NCBI RefSeq assembly: GCF_012273895.1
Contig: NC_052118.1
Span: forward strand, 124,001-188,000
Source: Zerene cesonia
Taxonomy: Eukaryota > Arthropoda > Insecta > Lepidoptera > Pieridae
Length of the DNA stretch: 64,000 bases
Reading direction: 5' to 3'
In this document: piece after piece, positions 62,101 through 64,000 of the stretch
How the letters are laid out: the number at the start of each line of letters is the position of its first letter
Numbering within the stretch: the stretch's first letter is position 1
The notes under the pieces: model-generated
Database searches by the model: none
Told to the model about the DNA's origin: nothing
The model's input: only the letters and a program-made list of their open reading frames with translations
Translations under genes and position numbers: made by a program

Positions 62101-63899
62101 CCTCGCACCACACGTCACACGATACATACAACTTGTTGCGATTCTATCGCGGGGCGCTCTTCATGTGATTTCTGATCGATAGATATATGCAGACTTCGAT
62201 TATACATTATTTTAAGAGCTCGCTATCCGTAAAGTAGAGCTGACCGGGCAGAAGTCTGAGACGAACGCGATGCACGTCGACATTGCACGTTCGCACATAT
62301 CGAGCAGCCCCACTGTAGCATTTAAATAGACCGAAGCACCGTCTGCGTTCCGATCCCGGGCCAGTCGCTACGTAAATTCGCTATTATCGATCAGTCAAAT
62401 TAGCGATTTTATTCAAAGTTAACGCCGGGATCGGGCAGTTAGGCGAAGCGCCTTCGCGATAGTTGATCGGTGTGTCTGGTCCGTAGGTCGGCGGGGGTCG
62501 GGCGCGCGGTGGCGCTGCTGCGCGCAGCCCGCGCAGCCCGCGCTCGACAGCCTCGCCGCGTACCGGCCCGCGCCGCAGTCGCCCGCCTGCCTGCACACGC
62601 TGTCGCCGCGCCGCCCGCCCGCGCCGCGCCCGCGCGCCGCCCCGCCGCCGCTGCGCCCGCTGCGCCGCGCCCGCGCCCCGCACACCCCGCANNNNNNNNN
62701 NNNNNNNNNNNNNNNNNNNNNNNNNNNNNNNNNNNNNNNNNNNNNNNNNNNNNNNNNNNNNNNNNNNNNNNNNNNNNNNNNNNNNNNNNNNNNNNNNNNN
62801 NNNNNNNNNNNNNNNNNNNNNNNNNNNNNNNNNNNNNNNNNNNNNNNNNNNNNNNNNNNNNNNNNNNNNNNNNNNNNNNNNNNNNNNNNNNNNNNNNNNN
62901 NNNNNNNNNNNNNNNNNNNNNNNNNNNNNNNNNNNNNNNNNNNNNNNNNNNNNNNNNNNNNNNNNNNNNNNNNNNNNNNNNNNNNNNNNNNNNNNNNNNN
63001 NNNNNNNNNNNNNNNNNNNNNNNNNNNNNNNNNNNNNNNNNNNNNNNNNNNNNNNNNNNNNNNNNNNNNNNNNNNNNNNNNNNNNNNNNNNNNNNNNNNN
63101 NNNNNNNNNNNNNNNNNNNNNNNNNNNNNNNNNNNNNNNNNNNNNNNNNNNNNNNNNNNNNNNNNNNNNNNNNNNNNNNNNNNNNNNNNNNNNNNNNNNN
63201 NNNNNNNNNNNNNNNNNNNNNNNNNNNNNNNNNNNNNNNNNNNNNNNNNNNNNNNNNNNNNNNNNNNNNNNNNNNNNNNNNNNNNNNNNNNNNNNNNNNN
63301 NNNNNNNNNNNNNNNNNNNNNNNNNNNNNNNNNNNNNNNNNNNNNNNNNNNNNNNNNNNNNNNNNNNNNNNNNNNNNNNNNNNNNNNNNNNNNNNNNNNN
63401 NNNNNNNNNNNNNNNNNNNNNNNNNNNNNNNNNNNNNNNNNNNNNNNNNNNNNNNNNNNNNNNNNNNNNNNNNNNNNNNNNNNNNNNNNNNNNNNNNNNN
63501 NNNNNNNNNNNNNNNNNNNNNNNNNNNNNNNNNNNNNNNNNNNNNNNNNNNNNNNNNNNNNNNNNNNNNNNNNNNNNNNNNNNNNNNNNNNNNNNNNNNN
63601 NNNNNNNNNNNNNNNNNNNNNNNNNNNNNNNNNNNNNNNNNNNNNNNNNNNNNNNNNNNNNNNNNNNNNNNNNNNNNNNNNNNNNNNNNNNGGGGGCGGG
63701 GGCGAGGGCGAGGGCGAGGACGGGGGCGGGGGGCGAGCGGGGCGGTGGAGCGCGACGGCGCGCGCGTACGTGACGCTGCCGCGGCGGCGCGGCGCGGCGG
63801 CGGCGCTGTTCCGCGCGGCGCGCCTGCCGCCGCGCCGCACCACGCCCGACGGCACCGACATATACTACTGGTGCGACCTGCCCAAGCGGAAGCTCACCG
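26039..63899 (+). CDS. KIAA0930 homologue, conserved protein of unknown function (8 placed exons plus 2 partial)
   Basis: Eight exons join in one frame: 26039-26147, 29499-29659, 30908-31090, 41409-41507, 52415-52555, 57584-57709, 58398-58526 and 59541-60759 (the last crossing a false gap), 371 codons after the 53-base duplication is removed. The order of conserved blocks is that of human KIAA0930 (C22orf9) as I remember it: a DDLLFFVRKRH block, DSKKLPIGDPEIDWEE, YPHICFMVDNFDEV, GEMVCVELVA with GSIRYDALTRVYDAR, then AQRMSFG with EFVRMKGPGGKGHAE. No enzyme motif, signal peptide or membrane segment is visible; a soluble intracellular protein is likely. A Ser/Pro-rich region follows, with RRLSDP in exon 8. 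The gene continues past 62487-62691 and 63692-63899 and off the window. Intron 3 contains an antisense sphingomyelin synthase-type gene. Biochemical function is unknown to me. Confidence 0.88.
27163..27210 (+). repeat. Solo MITE end
   Basis: Contains 'ttaacccgacatttcaaaca' followed by 'ctttacag', the same terminal motif found three more times in the element at 27420-27706. Confidence 0.55.
27420..27706. mobile_element. Foldback MITE-like element
   Basis: The ends are inverted repeats of about 25 bases: the left end reads 'tttattcattatattaataa' then cccga, and the right end is its reverse complement with one small indel. Inside the left part lies a second inverted pair, 27438-27465 against 27491-27520, built on 'cccgacatttcaaa-actttac'. 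The centre (about 27525-27674) is GC-richer. No coding capacity. This motif is very common in lepidopteran genomes; its class is not certain to me. Confidence 0.65.
27739..27854 (+). mobile_element. Partial Helitron fragment
   Basis: 'tataaaattttcaaatgttt' then 'cctctgaaacggctgaacca' and an end 'gggtgagctagt' match the copies at 20275-20806 with internal deletions. It lies immediately after the MITE-like element. Confidence 0.6.
29058..29109. repeat. Perfect 23-bp hairpin
   Basis: 29058-29080 is the exact reverse complement of 29087-29109, with the six-base loop tgactt. The arms contain gaacatgtttgtttgtca. Intronic, about 390 bases before exon 2. Confidence 0.85.
29499..29659 (+). CDS. KIAA0930 homologue, exon 2
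   Basis: Acceptor CTTTTCAG at 29498, donor GAA|GTGAGT at 29659/29660. The first two bases complete Asp from exon 1, giving MKDDSGFVVLQGTTYWTDLF. The DDLLFFVRKRHVKGSSRYLP segment matches the DDMLFYVRRK block of the vertebrate protein. 161 bases, ends in phase 0. Confidence 0.9.
29660..30907 (+). other. KIAA0930 homologue intron 2
   Basis: 1.25 kb. The last ~180 bases (30740-30907) are G+C-rich. On the minus strand the first AATAAA downstream of the sphingomyelin synthase-type gene lies at 30379-30384, so this intron may also hold the end of that antisense transcript. Confidence 0.65.
30379..30384 (-). terminator. Candidate poly(A) signal of the antisense SMS-type gene
   Basis: Minus-strand AATAAA, about 760 bases beyond the stop codon at 31143. 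I found no canonical signal nearer the stop. If used, the 3' UTR covers all of KIAA0930 exon 3 in antisense. Confidence 0.4.
30908..31090 (+). CDS. KIAA0930 homologue, exon 3
   Basis: Acceptor TTCGCAG at 30907, donor AAG|GTGAGC at 31090/31091, exactly 61 codons. Starts TDVEVFRKDSKKLPIGDPEI, then DWEETVYLNLIVHQFDYTLT, the most recognisable block of the family. It ends only 52 bases before the stop codon of the antisense SMS-type gene. Confidence 0.95.
31143..32450 (-). CDS. Sphingomyelin synthase-type ceramide phosphotransferase
   Basis: SMS enzymes move phosphocholine (or phosphoethanolamine) from a phospholipid to ceramide in Golgi or plasma membrane, making sphingomyelin-type lipids and diacylglycerol. 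435 codons: a hydrophilic, Pro/Asn-rich cytosolic N-terminus (1-155), then six membrane segments (about 161-183, 213-232, 240-264, 316-327, 337-354, 361-376). The four family motifs are present: ERLPD (186-190), RRLFFIIGLLYLYRSLTMF (241-259), CGDYIYSGHT (306-315) and AHGHYTVD (354-361). The catalytic triad is His314, His357 and Asp361. The tail RRYDWPLPWP is like SMS1/SMS2. There is no SAM domain in this exon, which argues against the SMSr branch. Gly356 stands where mammalian SMS1/2 have Asp. All coding sequence is in one exon; an acceptor at 32477 lies 26 bases before the ATG. The whole gene is nested in intron 3 of the KIAA0930 homologue, antisense to it. Confidence 0.95.
   Translation of the reverse strand: MTISARSPDKEPTPPKQINYAEPLVESVRVYLANELPTKQLALVPRAASPPVSQVCHADIVTDTAHEDIKGINFEARLNRNDLNNNASRRQNETREMPNQAELMQRQPLLARNVKLDAPQPTTDESDPDQDHSPQRTHAGDFIVELPPGAVREERYPKEIWKTIISFFFLFICVCINMMSLSLVHERLPDRNTTAPLNDIVLDNITARDWGLAVSEYLIMISTTVAMLVVVFHKHRFIVARRLFFIIGLLYLYRSLTMFVTVLPVSSTTYYCSPKSNNTTPLLVIRRMFYLISGFGLSINGKHTYCGDYIYSGHTMVLVLSYLIVAEYSPKKLWPVHWAMWGSALLGVSFVLLAHGHYTVDVVIAYYITTRLFWTFHSLLVTPHRTGNGYNHYMIQREWWYWIFTYLERNVRGPVPRRYDWPLPWPRTKLFSRLS
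33261..33640 (-). other. Predicted 5' UTR exon of the SMS-type gene
   Basis: On the minus strand a strong donor, CGA|GTAAGT, ends an exon at 33261; it pairs with the acceptor TTTCAG|GAACTC at 32477/32476, 26 bases before the start codon. The exon's 5' edge is not visible; I place it within the GC-rich block because promoter-like signals begin around 33632. Confidence 0.5.
33600..33700 (-). promoter_or_regulatory. CpG-rich promoter with CRE site for the SMS-type gene
   Basis: A perfect CRE palindrome TGACGTCA lies at 33632-33639, followed by GC-box-like runs (gggggcgccgctccccgcc) at about 33642-33662 and C-rich stretches. The block stands out from AT-rich intron DNA and lies just upstream, in minus-strand sense, of the predicted leader exon. 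Confidence 0.5.
41409..41507 (+). CDS. KIAA0930 homologue, exon 4
   Basis: Acceptor GGTGCAG at 41408, donor GAG|GTACCC at 41507/41508, 33 codons, phase 0. Reads VYASPSRRKMDTKGEGEEMT then YPHICFMVDNFDE; vertebrate KIAA0930 has the corresponding 'YPNIFFMIDSFEE'. The donor lacks the common A at +4, so it is slightly weak. Confidence 0.92.
41804..41839. repeat. Perfect 16-bp hairpin
   Basis: 41804-41819 (gaactgtcacagaatt) is the exact reverse complement of 41824-41839, loop atca. One further base pair block continues past a single-base bulge on each side. Intronic. Confidence 0.85.
46430..46510. other. Isolated CpG-rich patch in intron 4
   Basis: An abrupt GC-rich block in very AT-rich intron. 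It includes an 8-bp hairpin, gccggtgc-acgc-gcaccggc. It could be an alternative promoter or an enhancer; no splice-flanked frame could be supported. Confidence 0.35.
47853..47912. repeat. C-rich imperfect heptamer repeat
   Basis: Repeats of CCTCGCC or CCTCGCCC occur with interruptions. The minus strand has several runs of three or more G's close together, so a G-quadruplex is possible there. Confidence 0.6.
51480..51650 (-). mobile_element. tRNA-derived SINE, same family as 3247-3480
   Basis: On the minus strand: 'gaggctaggcgttgttacgg', then a clean B box 'caggttcgaatcctgcctcg' and a T-rich tail. Shared blocks with the copy near 3.25 kb, in the same order, indicate one family. The other end is uncertain. 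Confidence 0.6.
52415..52555 (+). CDS. KIAA0930 homologue, exon 5
   Basis: Acceptor CGTTGCAG at 52414, donor AGG|GTGAGT at 52555/52556, 47 codons, phase 0. VFCDIVVRDGEMVCVELVAR and then IFLGSIRYDALTRVYDAR match the vertebrate 'GEMVCVELVA...GSIRYEALKKVYD' block nearly residue for residue. Third codon positions are mainly G/C. Confidence 0.96.
52556..57583 (+). other. KIAA0930 homologue intron 5
   Basis: 5.0 kb, AT-rich. A small GC patch lies near 53448-53480 and a perfect CRE palindrome (TGACGTCA) at 54887-54894 next to 'cccacgtcgccggcgg'. A GA/GT-rich stretch lies at about 56160-56210. No gene seen. Confidence 0.65.
57584..57709 (+). CDS. KIAA0930 homologue, exon 6
   Basis: Acceptor TCCACAG at 57583, donor GAG|GTAACG at 57709/57710, 42 codons, phase 0. 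Contains VAQRMSFGLLGARG and EFVRMKGPGGKGHAE, the end of the conserved core of the family. Confidence 0.95.
57710..58397 (+). other. KIAA0930 homologue intron 6
   Basis: 688 bases of AT-rich DNA with no feature I can name. Confidence 0.7.
58398..58526 (+). CDS. KIAA0930 homologue, exon 7
   Basis: Acceptor GTTACAG at 58397, donor CAG|GTGGGT at 58526/58527, 43 codons, phase 0. Begins VAVSRPRGSGLHTPSSEP, where the vertebrate protein has 'MAVSRV', then an acidic WDSDWEDDPDDMF stretch. Very GC-rich. Confidence 0.9.
58527..59540 (+). other. KIAA0930 homologue intron 7
   Basis: About 1.0 kb of AT-rich DNA with a perfect 13-bp hairpin at 59192-59225 and no gene. Confidence 0.7.
59192..59225. repeat. 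Perfect 13-bp hairpin
   Basis: 59192-59204 (gtaaggacatatc) pairs exactly with 59213-59225 around an 8-base loop. Intronic. Confidence 0.8.
59541..60759 (+). CDS. KIAA0930 homologue, exon 8 (split by a false gap)
   Basis: Acceptor TTTACAG at 59540 and donor GACG|GTGCGT at 60759/60760. After dropping the duplicated 53 bases and the N run, the exon is 166 bases: RRLSDPSANIASFVRGGWR, a charged RE/RD stretch, then NEGLDALSDGLAEVEAGDLR. It ends in phase 1. RRLSDP fits a basophilic kinase site (Arg-Arg-x-Ser). As printed, the N run plus the duplicated copy is 1053 bases, a multiple of three, so naive translation runs through the gap as hundreds of X residues that are not real. Confidence 0.85.
59610..60609. 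other. Assembly gap, exactly 1000 N (probably false)
   Basis: The 53 bases before it (59557-59609) are identical to the 53 bases after it (60610-60662), and the reading frame continues cleanly from one to the other. The two contigs therefore overlap, and the N run is a scaffolding placeholder. Confidence 0.92.
60765..60916 (+). repeat. Tandem array of a 7-base unit (gccacac)
   Basis: About 21 units of GCCACAC begin five bases after the GT of the exon 8 donor. Near the right end two units read gttacac, 21 bases apart, giving a three-unit higher-order pattern. Because 7 is not a multiple of 3 and no frame makes a stop, all + frames are open (THATRHTPH-type peptides); these are not proteins. 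Confidence 0.95.
60917..62486 (+). other. KIAA0930 homologue intron 8
   Basis: 1.57 kb. It starts AT-rich and becomes GC-richer from about 62030. No further exon could be placed, but a small one could be missed. A 'gcgccatctagc' phrase at about 61859, common in lepidopteran repeats, is the only repeat hint. Confidence 0.55.
62487..62691 (+). CDS. KIAA0930 homologue, probable exon 9 (cut by gap)
   Basis: An acceptor-like GTCCGTAG at 62486 leaves GT to complete the codon begun by the last G of exon 8, and the resulting frame stays open to the gap. It reads QPAQPALDSLAAYRPAPQSP, then ACLHTLSPRRPP and a Pro/Arg/Ala-rich run. The Ser/Pro content fits the variable region of the family. The acceptor has a poor pyrimidine tract, and the composition (over 80% G+C by eye) makes any frame open, so the start may be wrong; acceptor choices at 62533 or later are possible. 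Confidence 0.45.
62692..63691. other. Assembly gap, exactly 1000 N
   Basis: Placeholder-length gap between a C-rich left flank and a G-rich right flank (runs of five or six G's). Unlike the first gap I see no shared sequence at the edges, so real sequence is probably missing. Confidence 0.95.
63692..63760 (+). other. G-run block next to the gap (possible G-quadruplex)
   Basis: Repeated runs of three to six G's separated by one to three bases. Such DNA is hard to sequence and may explain why the assembly breaks here. Confidence 0.6.
63692..63899 (+). CDS. KIAA0930 homologue, late exon (5' end in gap)
   Basis: The frame GRWSATARAYVTLPRRR followed by TTPDGTDIYYWCDLPKRKLT ends at a donor, CACCG|GTACGA, at 63899/63900. 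'AYVTLP' matches the 'TYVTLP' block close to the C-terminus of the vertebrate protein, which supports the frame. The protein goes on beyond the window or into a later exon; the 5' edge is hidden in the gap. Confidence 0.65.
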
Positions 63900-64000
63900 G
63901 TACGAGCCGCTTGCGTGCTCTATCTCGAGACACCATCGTCTCCGAACCTTGCGAATTTCCCCATAGTTCCCCATAGTGTCTCACATAGACCGACACAAAT
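63900..64000 (+). other. Intron sequence to the window edge
   Basis: About 100 bases after the putative donor, with a short duplication (ttccccatag and gttccccatag). No further exon is visible before the end. Confidence 0.5.

Noticed and set aside
62419..63966. Long open frames across the second N gap
   Set aside because: Gap-filling X and GC-rich DNA without stops; only the + frames described as exons have splice or homology support.
1..64000. CRISPR array or bacterial-type operon
   Set aside because: No regularly spaced repeats with unique spacers and no compact gene clusters; all real genes have eukaryotic intron signals or animal-type structure.

Overview
This is eukaryotic, intron-rich insect DNA, almost certainly from a moth or butterfly (Lepidoptera). 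The background is AT-rich. Exons are short and often extremely G+C-rich. The introns carry repeats typical of Lepidoptera: short non-autonomous Helitrons ending in CTAGT, tRNA-headed SINEs, and a Metulj-like family with the 'cctgatggtaagcg' core. There are no bacterial operons, CRISPR arrays or viral genes.

Layout. Positions 1-17183 hold no gene I can recognise, only repeats, a cluster of near-perfect hairpins and some CpG-rich patches that could be distant first exons. Positions 17187-22078 (+) carry a six-exon gene for a dsRNA-binding RNAi cofactor of the Loqs/R2D2/PRKRA family (352 aa as assembled). It converges tail to tail on mre11 (22923-24797, -), an uninterrupted 624-codon gene for the DNA double-strand-break nuclease.

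From 26039 to beyond the right edge, on the + strand, runs a ~38 kb gene that I identify as the insect homologue of human KIAA0930, a conserved family of unknown biochemical function. Eight exons can be placed to the base and keep one continuous reading frame (371 codons). A ninth and a later exon flank an assembly gap. Its third intron contains a complete gene on the opposite strand for a sphingomyelin synthase-type ceramide phosphotransferase (31143-32450, with a 5' leader exon near 33.3-33.6 kb). That gene stops only 52 bases short of KIAA0930 exon 3, so its 3' UTR probably runs antisense across the exon.

The right end is fragmentary. There are two 1000-N placeholder gaps (59610-60609 and 62692-63691). 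The first is flanked by the same 53 bases on both sides, so it is probably a false gap inside an exon. A ~150 bp tandem array of a 7-base unit begins at the donor site of that exon. The main points of interest are the sense/antisense nesting, the unusual Gly in the sphingomyelin synthase active-site loop, the head-to-tail Helitron trio, the very steep GC3 rise along two genes, and a series of perfect hairpins. I did not see a clearly new defence or mobile system.
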